A stretch of DNA of 64,000 nucleotides from positions 1-64,000 of the forward strand of contig JAPXFY010000291.1 of assembly GCA_030674185.1 (NCBI GenBank), given 5' to 3'. The position numbers were made by a program, and so were the translations under genes. Positions 10,538 through 21,777 of the stretch are shown here, piece by piece; position 1 is the first letter of the stretch; the number at the start of each line of letters is the position of its first letter. The notes beneath the pieces are model-generated. The model searched no databases and was not told where the DNA came from. It saw nothing but the letters and a program-made list of their open reading frames with translations. The DNA comes from Monoplex corrugatus. Its lineage: Eukaryota > Mollusca > Gastropoda > Littorinimorpha > Ranellidae.

Positions 10538-10617
10538 TCCCACGCCGGGGAGCGAACCTGGGCGATTACTGCGCTTGAGAACTGCGGTACGCGGTTTTAC
10601 CAATGTGCTAACGGGGC
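10538..10617 (-). other. tRNA-like segment in RLE-LINE 3' UTR (left copy)
   Basis: Minus strand carries a TTAGCACATTGG segment resembling a pol III A box and, about 50 bases later, GGTTCGCTCC resembling a B box and T arm, followed by CCGGCGTGGGA and an A run. A 7-bp acceptor-like pairing with two mismatches can be drawn. The family copy at 43017-43096 keeps GGTTCGATCC. A SINE-like or tRNA-derived origin is inference. Confidence 0.5.
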
Positions 10618-10760
10618 ACACATCATCTGTAGGGAATTTAATCCTTATGAAGTTCATTTTTGGTTCCTCCTTGCCCAGATCCAGCTTGAACTCCTTTCTG
10701 CTGCCTCTGCCATCGCTTTAAGGGCTCTAGTCCTCTTCTTCCCAGAAATGGCGAGTCGTT

Positions 10761-13700
10761 TCATGAGATCATAAGCGGAGGTGCCCACAAACCCTCTTGC
10801 CCGACCTCTATGGCGAAGATTTTGACCCGCAGACTGCTTTCTTCAGGTGCTGGCAAGACCGGCGTATTTTTCGGTCTTGTAGATATGTGCTTCTTCCATT
10901 CTGCTTCGTATGGCACAGTGAGTTCTATCAGAATCACTTGTTTCGAGGAGTCAGAGTGGAGAGCGATGTCTGGTCTCATGCCTGTCTTGCTGATGACATC
11001 TGGGTAATTTCTCCACTCTGGGAGGTCTGCTGTACACTCCCAATCGACTGCTTCATCCAGAAGACCCTTTGGCAATGTGCTGGTTGTCATAGCAATTTCG
11101 GGCCAGACCTGTTTCCCTCCTGCTTTGTAGAACGTTGTCATAGCAATTGGTGCGTTTGGGGTCATGGATTTTTTCGCTAACCACGTCTGTGATCACTTTC
11201 AGAACTTGGTTGTGCCTCCATGTATACCTTCCTTGGGCTAGCGCTACTTTGCAAGAGCTTAGGACATGTTCCACTGTTTGTTTCTTCTGACAGAGCTGGA
11301 CATGCTGGGTCATCTGATTTCCCCCATTTCACTAAGTTTGCATTCGAGGGGAGCAGGTCATATACAGATCTGAGGAGGAAGCTTATCCTTAGAGGAGCCA
11401 TGTGCCACATATCGTTCCAGCTGAGACTTCTTTGGAGTGCACTGTCCCATGTTGTCCATTGCCCCTGTTGACCTTGCTGGACTGCCTTCTGCACTCTTTT
11501 GACATCTTCTTCTTTCTTCAACTCCTGTATGATCATGTCTCTTTTTTCCTTCCCTTTGGCTTTGGACCACCACTGCATTTTTGTTGCTCCCAGTCCCTGT
11601 CTGTTGGTTTGCGTGTGTCCAATTATTTCTTTGATGCTGAGGTTTCTCTTGGCATTGTTTACAGCCTCTTGGACTTTCCATTTTTTGCCAGTTCTCAGCT
11701 TTGGCTGAACTGATCTCACGATATTGTCTTTCGATTCCTCCAGCATGCTCAACAGTCTTGCTTTTCCAACTTTGTACTCCTCCACTATGGATCACTTGCT
11801 AGAAACATCACAAACATCAGTGGCAAGAAACTCCAGGAGGTGGTCAGACTTAGCCAGATCGAGAGTGCTGGAGGCAACTTGTGAGGACATCATGTGCAGC
11901 GGCCAACACTGTTCCGGTGACGCCGACAGGTGAGACAGGTGAGACATGGATTTGAGAGGTAGCTTCAGCATTGCTTGACGACAGTAGAATGCAACATCAG
12001 TGAGACAGTGGGACACCGAGCCATTTTCTTGTGTATTTGTTGATTTTGTCTTCCATTGCTTCCATTGTGCTGGTGCAAATGTCATAGATTAGCAGTGGCC
12101 ACAGCAGCTTTGGTATCAGCATAAACTGTAGACACCAGACTTTGTATTTGCCTGGCAGTCCGCAGTTATCTATTTTCTTCAGGCCTTCTTCTGCTGTTTG
12201 CTGGGTTTCACATCCCCTTTGTGTGTCTTTCAGGGAGTCATCATACCATCTTCCGAGACTTTTTACTGGCTCTTCTGTGACAGTGGGGATGGCTTGGTTG
12301 GCTACCATGAATTTGACTGAATCTGCCACTTTTCCTTTTCGCAGTGAGAGACTTCGGGATTTCTTTGGTTTGAACCTCATTCTTGAAGAGGCCACCAGCT
12401 CATCCAGCTGCTTTAAGATTTGGTGTGTCTCTTCCTCATCCGTGGACAAGACTGTTGTGTCATCCATGAAAGCTTTCAGAGGAGGCATCTGGTATCCATC
12501 TCCCAGATTCACTGGACCTGAACTCTTCATTGCAGCTTTCAAGATGACTTCCATTGCCAACACGAACAGTATGGGAGAGATTGCACAGCCCATTGCAATG
12601 CCCACCTCTAGGTCTATCCAGTCCGTGGTGTATTCTTTGGTAGAGAACCGCATTGAGAACCCTTGGAAATACTTCCTCAGCATTGTTCGGATGTTTCTGG
12701 GATGTGATACATTTCAAGAGCCAGCTGGATCATATCGTGTGGAACTGATCCATATGCATTCGCCAGATCAAGCCAAACTACGTCAATGTCTCTCTTCTCT
12801 GTTCTTGCTTTTTGGATGGCATCCCAAATCAACGTGGCATGTTCCAAGCATCCAGGCATTCCTGGTATGCCTCCCTTTTGGACTGACATATCCAGATACT
12901 TGTTTTCAGTCAGGTATTTTGTCAATCTTGCTGCCATAACAGAGAAGAAGATTTTCCCCTCGACGTTCAGAAGTGATATTGGCCTGAACTGGTTGATGCT
13001 GCTGGAGTTCTGCTCCTTCGGAATGTACACTCCCTCAGCTCTCATCCATTGGTCGCTGATCTTCTGGTTCCTCCATGCTGATCGAATCATCTTGTGGAGC
13101 CACTCGAGCACTTTTGGGCATTTCTTGTAGAGCAGGTATGGTATTCCGTTTGGTCCAGGTGCTGACTTGGCTCTGGCTTTCTTTACTACGTTCTTCACTT
13201 CATCCAGTGTTGGTGGTTTGTTATTGAATTTTCCTTCTGGCGCTGCAGGCCAGACCAGATTCTGGATTTCAAGTGGTGCCTCGCGCTGAGAATCGGAATA
13301 TGTTTCCCTGAGATGCTGCTCTAGGGTTTCCTTGCCCACTGTGAGAGTCCCTGATTTGAGTTGTTCAAACAGCTTTCTTGCAAAGTCAAAGGGATCTTTG
13401 AAGAAACGATCTTGAGTCTTCTTCTTTTTGCTCTTTCTTCGCCTTGCTGATTCCACTTTGCTGAGAGCATTGTGTTTGGCTTTCAGATCTTTCCAGAGTT
13501 CCAGGAGCCCTTGCTTCTCGAATTCTGAGGCAGTTTTCATTCGCTTTTTAAGCTTCCTTTTCTCCCTCCGGATGCTCTCCATCTGTTGCTGTCTTCTGGA
13601 TTTCTGGGGAGGCGTTTTTGTCTTTGACTGCTTCACTCCATAAGTGTCCCTGCAAATAGAGTATATGATGTCTCCGTATGTGTCAAGTTTGTGTTCCAGC

Positions 13701-14108
13701 GTACTGTTCCAGCTTAAGGACAAGTTCCTCATCTAATTTCTCCCATTGTTCTTTTGCACCGGCAGGCAGCAAATTGAGTTTTTCACGTTTGGCGTTAAGA
13801 GCTTGTGCAAAATCCGCACCAGAACCATCAGCGTGGATGTCCTTGGCACTATGGTTTAGTTCCTGGCCTTGGTCATCCAACGTCTCACCTGCTATCGCAG
13901 TGCGCTGCTGCTGGTTCGTATGAGTCTTCAAACAGCCCATTTTTGTCCTGTGGATCTTCATGCCGCATTTGGTGGTGAATCTCCTTCCACACGCACACGG
14001 AAATTCCATCTGGTCATTAATCATGATCCGTTGTGCGTTTCCAGTCGTGATGGAGTCAGTGCCGATGGATTCATCATTCTCTCCCCTTTCGGTGAATCCT
14101 GGGAGCAT
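10761..14108 (-). pseudogene. RLE-LINE single ORF, broken (zinc finger, RT, RLE)
   Basis: Reading from 14108: residues 30-60 contain a CxC-x12-H-x5-C finger (FPCACGRRFTT...). After a frameshift near 13700 comes a Lys/Arg-rich region and RT with SAPGPNGIPYLLYKKCP, LLNVEGKIFFSVMAARL, QKGGIPGMPGCLEHA and WLDLANAYGSVPH. A 1-bp loss near 12690 shifts to the next frame with GCAISPILFVLAMEV and the catalytic FMDD. A 2-bp loss near 12005, the 153-bp nested insertion at 11793-11945 and a 1-bp change near 11300 (inside the CCHC) break the rest. The end keeps RPDIALHSDSSKQVILIELT, the PD-x14-E core of restriction-like endonucleases. Length and domain order match R2/NeSL/R4-type elements; the clade within that superclade cannot be settled by eye. 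Confidence 0.88.
11793..11945 (+). mobile_element. Nested 153-bp RTE 3' fragment
   Basis: Absent from the sister RLE-LINE copy at about 41846, where LPLKS runs straight into IVEEYKVGK. It is flanked by a 6-bp duplication ATGGAT (11787-11792 and 11946-11951). The plus strand encodes NITNISGKKLQEVVRLSQD followed by RECWRQLVRTSCAAANTV, the end of an RTE-type ORF, and ends in gacgccgacaggtgagacag. The same 3' end occurs at 49160. Severely 5' truncated. Confidence 0.85.
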
Positions 14109-14261
14109 CTTTCATTAATGGAACTCGTGGCATGTTATCAAAGGCAAGGTGGGAAGCCAACCACAAAGCCCGCAGATCTAGTCTTTCCCAGTGTCGTTCG
14201 GTCTTTCCTGAATGTCCTCCGAACTATTCCCGGAAGTCAATGGATTGACCATGTACAGGTA

Positions 14262-14397
14262 GAAAGAAACTCTAGGGAGAGCTAGACAACAGAAGGTCTT
14301 CAGAGAAGTAACCCCCTTTAGACAAGTGTTTCAGCCCTAAACTCCTTACACTCTCGGGGGGCCGGGCCACATCCAGGTCATGACTCCTGGATGCCCT
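14262..14397 (-). repeat. 136-bp copy of RLE-LINE 3' end at its 5' side
   Basis: Nearly identical to 10377-10511: it starts at the gtagaaagaaactctaggg end and stops at ggatgccctt, just short of the A run. Together with the 3' end it gives the element direct terminal repeats. Either a truncated element lies upstream in tandem or the reverse transcriptase jumped templates. Confidence 0.85.
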
Positions 14398-14690
14398 TAT
14401 TCTAAGCGGAAAACATGGTGTTACGTTCGCTTCAGGTGCAATAGAGCTTTTACGCATGCTTTTTGTAGATGATCTTACTCTTTAGATGTCACTGAAGGCT
14501 TCAACTGCGCTAGGTCTTCAACATCAACTTAACATCCTTCAACGAGAAAAAAAGAGGCTACGATTGACAGTAAATTTAGTTCAGTCGAAAAAAATAGTCT
14601 TTCAGAAGGTGGTTTTCTTGATTCAAAAGGAAAATGGGATTTTAATGGCAGTAATTTGGAAGTAGTAAATTCTTACATGTATTTGGCTGG
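14398..14690 (+). pseudogene. LINE-A RT fragment, part 2 (left inner N)
   Basis: Resumes the LINE interrupted at 10380. Contains LLRMLFVDDLTL near 14450 (catalytic motif as FVDD), LGLQHQLNILQRE, RLRLTVNLVQSKK and WDFNGSNLEVVNSYMYL ending at the array border. Confidence 0.75.
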
Positions 14691-15055
14691 TTTCTCCTAG
14701 CTGGGTGGTTGGCTGGCTCCTCTTGGTTGGCTCCTCTTGACTAATTCCTCCTGAGTGGCTCCTCTTGATTGATTCCTCCTGGCTGGGTCCTCCTGGCTGG
14801 CTCCTCCTCGCTGGTTCCTCCTCGCTGGTTCCTCCGGCCAGCTTACTGGCTCGTCCTGGCTTGGTGGCTGGTTCCTCCTGGCTAGCTTGCTGGCTCCTCC
14901 TGGCTGGTGGCTGGTTCCTCCTGGCTGGCTGATTCCTCCTGACTGGCTGGGCTGTTTGCTTTGCTCCTCTTGTCTGGTTGGTTCGCTGGTTTCTTCTGTG
15001 GCTTCTTTTGCTGGCCGACACAACGAGGTTGTCTGAAGATTCTGGAGACCAACTG
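14691..15055 (+). repeat. Minisatellite embedded inside LINE-A (left inner N)
   Basis: Shorter array than 5566-6285 at exactly the same place in the LINE. It has more TCCTCC units and a terminal segment reading acaacgaggttgtctgaag before the shared cgaggttgcctgaaag end. Mirrored at 50996-51370 and 59115-59510. Confidence 0.9.
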
Positions 15056-16385
15056 CCACTTCGAGGTTGCCTGAAAGTTCCAGAAAGTGTTAAAGCTATT
15101 TTAAGTACGCTGAGAAAGATTAAATGTAATTCACTAGACATATTCTTTTAATTGTTTGATGCTCAGGTAGTTCTGTTACTACTTTATGGTGCAGGAACTT
15201 GGGGTTATGAGAGACGTTATCAACTTGAACAGGTACATACATATGCCTTCACGAGATTTTTACACATAAGAAATACAACAATAAACAGTATGGTGTACGA
15301 AGAACTGGGACGATTTCCTCTCTAAATAACTGTTATTACTGCTATCTAGATGTATTAACTATTGGTTTCGACTACTGAAACAGCCAGGAGTAGGTATTAA
15401 AAAAAAAAAAATGTTATTCACTATGCATGAAAAAGGTCATGGAACTTGGCTGTCCAAGATAAAAAAAACAACGTTTTATGTGAAAATAGTTTTGAAGAAG
15501 TTCGACTTTTTGGGTGTAGCGACTTTAAATGATTCAGTAAAGAATTGAAAGAAAGATTACCCAGCAGTTTCTGTCATAACTGGCGTAACCACTTAGATAC
15601 CAGTGCACTTGTTCACTATATGGCAAAATTCAGCCTGTATTTGCAAGAGCAAAGTATATTGAAATACTTTATGTGAAGATGTTGAGGAATCTCTGGCACA
15701 GTTTAGGATGGGTGTGTCCCCGTTAAATGTTCACAGACACCACTGTCAACACTTCATGTCCAGTTTGTCCAAGTTTGAATACTCTGTACAATTAGGTCAG
15801 ACAATGTGATTATTTAGATGTTACTGAAGGCGACAACTGAGGTTCATTTTATTAGAAAAATGACGGATGACTGTGGGAACAATAGTAAATTTCGGGATGT
15901 TTTTGGTCACTGCCTTTAAAGTAAGTATTTTGAACGTACGACTTGGAAACAACAACTGTCCTTTTCTACATTAGTAATTTACGAATATTCCCATCTATAT
16001 ACATTGAAGTATGTTAACTAATTGTATGTTGAACAGATATGTGTGTCTTATGATTTCCTCCATGAAAGGAGTCATTGGCCTAAATTCATTGACATTCTGA
16101 GTTTCCGAAAAAAACAACTATTTGTTTCTAACGTGAGTGCATCATCATCCCCTAACTCACTTTTGGACAGTTAAAGATAAGGGTACAGGGAACTGGTTCA
16201 ATGGAATGGGATAATGTTATCTTCTTATCATTATTATTATCATTTCTGTCCCGTTTCACACAGACAGGTCACTACAATTCACAAGATGAATAACTCCCAC
16301 TTGAGCTTTAGAAAGGAAAACGATAATCCCTCAAGAACCACACGCATATACAAGGGATCATTCTAGCTTTGGCCTCAATACTGTG
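15056..16385 (+). pseudogene. LINE-A C-terminal region and 3' UTR (left inner N)
   Basis: Best preserved left copy. RGCLKVPESVKAILSTLRKI leads to CNSLDI, LLLYGAGTWGYERRYQLEQV and HTYAFTRFLHIRNTTINSM up to EELGRFPL and a stop at 15326. Further degraded LINE sequence follows to about 16020 and then the 3' UTR. Cut at 16391 by the L2/CR1-like insertion and resumed at 17853. Confidence 0.75.
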
Positions 16386-16391
16386 ATCTAC

Positions 16392-17405
16392 TGTGTAAAT
16401 GGCAACCACTCTCTTCCTTCAAACATTCAGTATGGCGTTCCCCAGGGATCTGTGCTTGGACCGGTTTTGTTCATCTTGTACACCCAACCGCTTTTTGATG
16501 TGATCAGAAAACATTCGGTCAATCATCACGCTTTTGCTGATGATAATCAGCTTTACAAAGAAACGCATCCTCGTGACATCGATTCTTGTACTGATTCTAT
16601 CCAAAACTGTACTGAAGATGTAAAGATATGGATGAATGAAAACAAACTGCAGTTAAACGACAGTAAAACAGAAGCTATTATCATTTCTTCTGGCAGACAA
16701 TCTGTAAACAGCACTTTACCTTCTTCTCTTCGCATTGGACAATCTGATGTCAATTTCATTTCCTCAGTGAAAAATCTAGGTGTCACTCTTGATTGCAATC
16801 TTTCCATGAAGCAGCATGTAAATAATATTTGCAAAGCCGCATATCTCCAACTCCGGAAAATCAGTTCCATTCGGCATCTTCTCACTACTCAGGCAGCACA
16901 AACCCTGGTTTGTTCTTTGGTACTGTCAAGACTTGATTACTGTAATTCCCTCCTTGTTGGCTGTCCACACTACTTGATCCAAAAACTACAGAAAGTCCAA
17001 AATGCGGCAGCTAGACTGGTCTGTAGGGCTAAAAGGAGAGATCATATTACACCACTTCTGCAGTCTCTTCACTGGTTACCAGTATCTGCACGGATACAAT
17101 ACAAAATAGCTACTCTGACTTTCTCGTCTCTTACAGGCACAGCTCCCCCTTATGTTTCAGAAATGATTTCAACATACCTGCCATCACGACAGCTCCGATC
17201 AAGTTCTGACACCCGTTTGCTAATTGTACCTCGTGTAAAAACTCAGTCGTTTGGTGAACGCTCTTTCTCTTTCTCAGCTCCTCTCTTTTGGAACAGTCTC
17301 CCATATGACCTTCGCCATGCTCCTTCTCTCACATCTTTCAAAACCGGTCTCAAGACCTACCTGTTCAAAAATGCTTTTGAGACAACACTCCATATTCACT
17401 CTTGA
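16392..17405 (+). CDS. Partial L2/CR1-like reverse transcriptase
   Basis: About 337 open codons, truncated at the 5' end by the insertion so that APE and the first RT motifs are missing; there is no genuine start codon. Visible in order: [17 protein letters not shown] (RT motif B region), [10 protein letters not shown] with catalytic [83 protein letters not shown], and [12 protein letters not shown] near the end. No stop or frameshift over this length, so the copy is young. It could not be active without its endonuclease. Confidence 0.9.
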   Translation, partial: CVNGNHSLPSNIQYGVPQGSVLGPVLFILYTQPLFDVIRKHSVNHHAFADDNQLYKETHPRDIDSCTDSIQNCTEDVKIWMNENKLQLNDSKTEAIIISSGRQSVNSTLPSSLRIGQSDVNFISSVKNLGVTLDCNLSMKQHVNNICKAAYLQLRKISSIRHLLTTQAAQTLVCSLVLSRLDYCNSLLVGCPHYLIQKLQKVQNAAARLVCRAKRRDHITPLLQSLHWLPVSARIQYKIATLTFSSLTGTAPPYVSEMISTYLPSRQLRSSSDTRLLIVPRVKTQSFGERSFSFSAPLFWNSLPYDLRHAPSLTSFKTGLKTYLFKNAFETTLHIHS

Positions 17406-17447
17406 TTCTATCATTCCTCCTTATCCCATTGTTGAAGAGGGTGCATG

Positions 17448-17567
<120 letters not shown>

Positions 17568-17772
17568 GTGTGGGTGTTTTGTTGTCATGCATAGTTCTGT
17601 TTTCCTTTCCATATTTGTGTGTAGTGATGTGGTATGAGATGTGTTATTATGTTATCATGTGGTATTATGCGGTATGATGTGTTTTGCAGTATGAAGTGTG
17701 ACATATCTGTCCATATGTCTTATGTTATATGTGTACACTATTTGTGGCTGTTCTGTGCGTCTATTATGTGAA

Positions 17773-17846
17773 GCGCCTTGTGCTCCCTCCTTGTGAGGGA
17801 GGAAGGCGCTCAACAAATGTCCAATATTATTATTATTATTATTATT
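17773..17846 (+). other. L2/CR1-like 3' hairpin and ATT tail
   Basis: GCGCCTT (17773-17779) pairs with AAGGCGC (17803-17809), and CTCCCTC (17783-17789) pairs with GAGGGAG (17795-17801), giving a nested stem. An ATT repeat follows to 17846. In this LINE group such 3' structures are thought to be recognised by the RT when copying starts. Confidence 0.85.
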
Positions 17847-17852
17847 ATCTAC

Positions 17853-18130
17853 AAAATGGCACAGCTTGGGATATTATAATGTCAATAATGTGCCGTAATG
17901 TTTTCATTGAGCTTTTTCTCATGCTTTTTGTAGATGATCTTACTCTTTAGATATCACCGAAGGCATCAACTGCATTAGGTCTTCAACATCGACCTAACAT
18001 CCTTCAACGACTGACAGTAGATTTAGTTAAGCCTAAAAGAACAGTTTTTCGGAGGATTTTTTTTCTCTTTTAAATGAAAAATGGGATTTTAATGGCAGTA
18101 ATTTGGAAGTAAGAAAATTCTTACATGTAC
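17853..18130 (+). pseudogene. LINE-A 3' end joined to a next LINE-A RT fragment
   Basis: Remainder of the 3' region after the L2 insertion, followed from about 17910 by another LINE-A that starts only at ELFLMLFVDDLTL. It continues LGLQHRPNILQR, LTVDLVKPKRTVFRR and NGILMAVIWK to a YMY border at the next array. LINE-A units therefore lie in direct tandem. Confidence 0.68.
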
Positions 18131-18415
18131 ATGGCTGGTTCATCCTGGTTGGCTGGCTCTTCTTAGCTGGTTATTTCAAGCTGGCTGGCTGGCTGGCTCT
18201 TCTTAGCTGGTTCTCCTGACTGGCTGGTTGACTGGCTCCTCTTGGCTGGTTCCTCCTGGATGGTTCCTCCTGACCGATTCCTCCTGGCTGGCTGGTTGGC
18301 TGGTTACACCTGGCTGGCTCCTCCTGGCTGGCTGTTTGCCTTGATCCTCCTGGCTGGTTGGTTGGCTGGTTTCTTCTGGCTGGTTTCTCATTGCTGGCTG
18401 AGATCCCTGCCACTA
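18131..18415 (+). repeat. Minisatellite embedded inside LINE-A (M-proximal)
   Basis: Short array at the same LINE-A position as the others, ending ctatgaggttgcctgaaag. Mirrored at 48596-48905 and 57206-57512. Confidence 0.9.
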
Positions 18416-19402
18416 TGAGGTTGCCTGAAAGATCCAGAAAAGTACTAAAGCTATTTTAAGTACACTGAGAAAGATACCACTTTGTGCCTGTGACTGTCAA
18501 CATTTCATATCCACTTTGTCCAAATGTGCAAGAAAATTACATATATTTTCAGTTTGAATACACTCTTTACAATTAGGTCAATCTTATCATTTAGATGTTA
18601 CTGAAAACGATAACTAATAATGAGTTTTTATTTGAAAAATGTCGGACGACTCTGTGGGAACCATAGTGAACTTCGCGATGGTTTTAGTCACTGCTTTTAA
18701 AATAGGAGAAGCATTTTTAACGTACGACTTTGAAACAAAGCTGTCATTTTCTACATTAGTGCTTTACGAATATTCCCATGTATACACATTGAAGTGTGTT
18801 AAATTAATTGTATGTTGAACAGAAATGTGTATCTTGTGATTTCCTCCATGAAAGGGGTTGTTGGCCTAAAATTCATTAACATTTCAAGCTTCCTAAAAGA
18901 AAAAAAAAGTTTCCAAATGTGACTATTTTCATTCCCCAACTCACTTTTGGACAGTTGAAAGTTTAGGGTACAGTTCCATGGAAAGGGACAATGTTACCTT
19001 TTTTATCATTGTTATTATCATTTCTGCCCCGTTTTAAACTGACAAGTCATTACAAAATCACAAGATGAATAACTCCCACTTGAGCTTAAGAAGGAAAGAG
19101 ATGAAATCCCACAAGAACCACATTCATACACATACAAAATGACACAGCTTGGGTTTGTTATGATGTTAATTGTGTGCCATTATGTTTTCACTGATATTTG
19201 CGTTTAGCCTGTAGTGAGTATTAATACATTTCAACTGTACACTAATAAACATACCTCTCCAGAAGGCAATGATGAGTTGAGCAAAGTACAAGTACTGACA
19301 GTTCCCACCACAGTTGACACTGGACACAGGCCGGCTGGGATAGCAATGCCAAGAAAGGGATAGGAATGATGGAGAAAGAGACTAATTGAAAGGAATTCCT
19401 CT
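18416..19402 (+). pseudogene. LINE-A C-terminal remnant and 3' UTR, entering left inner M
   Basis: After RGCLKDPEK the LINE has an internal deletion: it jumps to a segment near 18480 equivalent to the CPVKCSQTPL region of other copies, then DDSVGTIVNFAMVLVTAFK near 18650 and the 3' UTR. From 18645 it is colinear with position 1 of the window. Confidence 0.65.
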
Positions 19403-20275
19403 AGATCTTCCTGGCTGCTCGATCCTCCTGACTGGCTGACTGACTCCTGACTGACTGGCTGACTCACTGACTGGTTCCTTCTAGCTGGTTCCTCCTGACT
19501 GTTGGGTTGGCTGTCTGGTTGGCTGGTTCCACTGAGCTGGATGGTTGGCTGGCTCCTTTGGGCTGTTTTCTTTTAGCTGGCTGATTGGCTGGTTCTTCTT
19601 GGCTGATTCCTCCTGGCCGATTCATCCTGGATGGCTCTTCTGACTGATTCCTACTGGCTGGCTCCTCCTGGCTGGCTGGTTCCTCCTAGCCAGCTGGTTG
19701 GTTGCCTGGTTCCTCCTGGCTGGTTGGTTGGCTGCTTCATCATAGCTGGTTGGTTGAATGGATGGCTTCTTCTGGTTGCCTTTTTATGCCTGGCTGAGAT
19801 CCCTCCTCTACGAGGTTGCCTGAAGGATCCAGACAGAAATGATCACCTGGGACCGGTCTCGGGAACGCCGGAGATAGCTTTCAGGTTGTCAACAGAACAC
19901 CCCAGCCAAATCTGCAGCCGAAATACTTGACATGCGTCCATGCCGCCTATCCCATAGCCACAAGACTTGTCCAGAGTGTTCTGAAGATTCCCATCCCACT
20001 TCCCCGTAACATTCCACACCAGGATCTCAACTTGCTCTGCCCTTCACCAAACAGTCAGCCATCGCAGAAGGGGAATCCCCGGAGCAACTGGCTCCTGTTG
20101 GCTGACCCCTCCTGGCTGGCTGACTGACGGGCTTCACCTGGTTGACTGGCTTCTACTGACTGACTGGATTCTCCTGGATGTCTGGTTGGATGGCTTCTGG
20201 TTGGTTCCTCCTGGTTGGCTGACTCTCTTCTCCCCCTGGCTGGTTGGCTTGTCTTGGCTGGCTCCTCATAGCCAG
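19403..20275 (+). repeat. M minisatellite with conserved internal block (left inner)
   Basis: Array 19403-19830 with both shared ends, then the conserved 260-bp block (19831-20089), then a second short array to 20275. Same layout as 800-1680. Confidence 0.88.
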
Positions 20276-20387
20276 TTGATACTGTCTTACGAAAAGAAGA
20301 ACGACAGAAGACTGAAGGAAGGGGGAAGGGATGAGGAGGGGGAGGTAGAGAGGGCAAAGGAAAGGGAGAGGACGCCATGCTCATCTC
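20055..20387 (-). CDS. Exon b candidate, left inner copy
   Basis: Starts at 20387 after a minus-strand gttttatctttctgtttcag acceptor. The first codons are GAG ATG AGC ATG GCG; the second ATG has A at -3 and G at +4. Encodes MASSPFPLPSLPPPPHPFPL, then VFCRSSFRKTVSTGYEEP, and a Ser/Gln/Glu-rich tail derived from antisense minisatellite, stopping at 20055. An alternative donor TTTTC/GTAAGACAG lies about 97 bases into the exon. With the 214-bp exon at 20671-20884 and a 283-bp intron the frame is open for about 146 codons. No known family recognised; it could be a spliced non-coding RNA. Confidence 0.33.
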   Translation of the reverse strand, partial: EMSMASSPFPLPSLPPPPHPFPLPSVFCRSSFRKTVSTGYEEPAKTSQPARGRRESANQEEPTRSHPTRHPGESSQSVEASQPGEARQSASQEGSANRSQLLRGFPFCDG

Positions 20388-20670
20388 CTGAAACAGAAAG
20401 ATAAAACACCAGTTTATCATTTACTCAAATGAACCCACCTATTATGAAATCAATGGTACATTCCATCTGCCAGACATCAATTAATCAGTAAACAATCCAT
20501 ATCAACCATCCACAGCAGAGAATTATATTTTCGTGTCTCAAGAGCTTAAGCTCTTTAGCTGACTGTAAGCTTTACAACAATTTTCCTCGCAGGAAAGATG
20601 TTAATTATTAATGTGATACATCATTCAAAACTTTTTTTCTCACCAACGTATATGTTTTCACTGAGCTCAC

Positions 20671-20884
20671 CTTGAAACAGCAAGACAATAGGAAGCGGAT
20701 GGATCGTCGAACTGAAGTCTGACCACCTTCTTCGTCAAGTTGTATGTCCTGGAGTTCAAGGACCAGATGGTTTATCAGACGTCAGTGTTTGTCTGACGCG
20801 TGCTGTCATCCAGGATATCTGCCTGCCTGCCTGATGGTCTGTCTGATGAGTGGCCAGCTCGTCCAAGCCTCCTCATTGTTTCAT
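20671..20884 (-). other. Exon A candidate, left inner copy (214 bp)
   Basis: Same exon as 2065-2278, with tctattctacag acceptor and TTTCAAG/GTGAGC donor intact. All three frames have stops in the first 110 bases, so if coding at all it would be mostly 5' UTR with the last 37 codons open, or a leader. Confidence 0.42.
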
Positions 20885-20968
20885 CTGTAGAATAGACATT
20901 GACAATTATAATTATCAACACGAATAGCGACAATGTAAGCCCTATTTTGATAAAAGACTAAGACTACT

Positions 20969-21765
20969 TTGTCATCAATTAATAATGCTAATAAGCATGC
21001 ACACGCGTTTGGTGTGTGTGTGTACATCATCATGTGCCCTGCCGTGTGGCATGGCGATCAGAGCCCTCCACACGGATCTATCCCTCGTCGCTGCAAGTAC
21101 ATCTCCCACCCTGTCTATCCTCAGCAACTCTTTCTTCAAGTCCGTCCAATATTTTCTCCCTGGGTCTACCCGGCGCTCTTTTCCTCCAGCTTCCCTGCCG
21201 TGACCAGGTGCTCTAATTTCTCTTGCCACATAAAGTGTCATAAAAATGTGACTTGCATTTTCCTGATTTTCTTTATTTAAGTTCTCTTGTGTCTGTCTTC
21301 TTCAAGACCAATTTGTTTTCTTTATTGTCCATGGAACTCTCAACATTCTTATTAGAAACTACATTTTAGTTGCTTCAATCTTGTTCTGACTTTGCGTGTT
21401 GACTGTCCACACAACTGTACAATAGTATTAATTCTAAATAACACCCAGGAACTCTCTTCCTGATGTTAAGTGATAGGCATTTGCTGATAAGAACGCTTTT
21501 CGTCTTTTTGAATGCTGTTTTAGCTTGGCTGATTCTGCTAGCTATTTCTGATTTGCATCTGTCTTCTGGTGAAATGGCATCTTACAGATATTTGCACTTA
21601 TCGTGTGCCATTTGCTGTTATTTTGCATGCGATTTCTTTTTTGTTTTATTGATTATCATGACTACAGTCTTCTCGCTATTTAGCTTCAGCCCTTTATATT
21701 TGCTTTCTATTTCTATTATAATCACAAGATTGTGTAGGTCTTTTTTTAATTTTCTGAGTGTAACA
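20969..21765 (-). pseudogene. RTE-like LINE, RT thumb to C-terminus (left inner)
   Basis: Copy of 2364-3132 with the same order of remnants: IESKYKGLKLNSEKTVVMII, SRISQAKTAFKKTKSV and ATRDRSVWRALIAMPHGRA. Joined head to head at about 21770 to an endonuclease on the plus strand. Confidence 0.72.
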
Positions 21766-21777
21766 ACGTAAATAGGG

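Larger units (their letters stand above)
10381..14397 (-). mobile_element. RLE-LINE insertion, near full length
   Basis: A 4.0-kb minus-strand insertion defined by comparison with three uninterrupted sister copies. Its 3' end (at 10381) is the tail ctctccctagagtttctttc. At the 5' side the element is preceded by a second copy of its own last 136 bp (14262-14397). No target duplication is visible and one or two target bases appear lost. It contains an N-terminal zinc finger ORF, RT, CCHC motif and restriction-like endonuclease region, a tRNA-like 3' segment, and a nested RTE fragment. The same family is inserted at 41056-43264. Confidence 0.9.

Noticed and set aside
10381..14397. Considered a rDNA-specific R2 element
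   Set aside because: No 28S rDNA flanks; both copies sit in other LINE relicts. Only the superclade assignment is kept.
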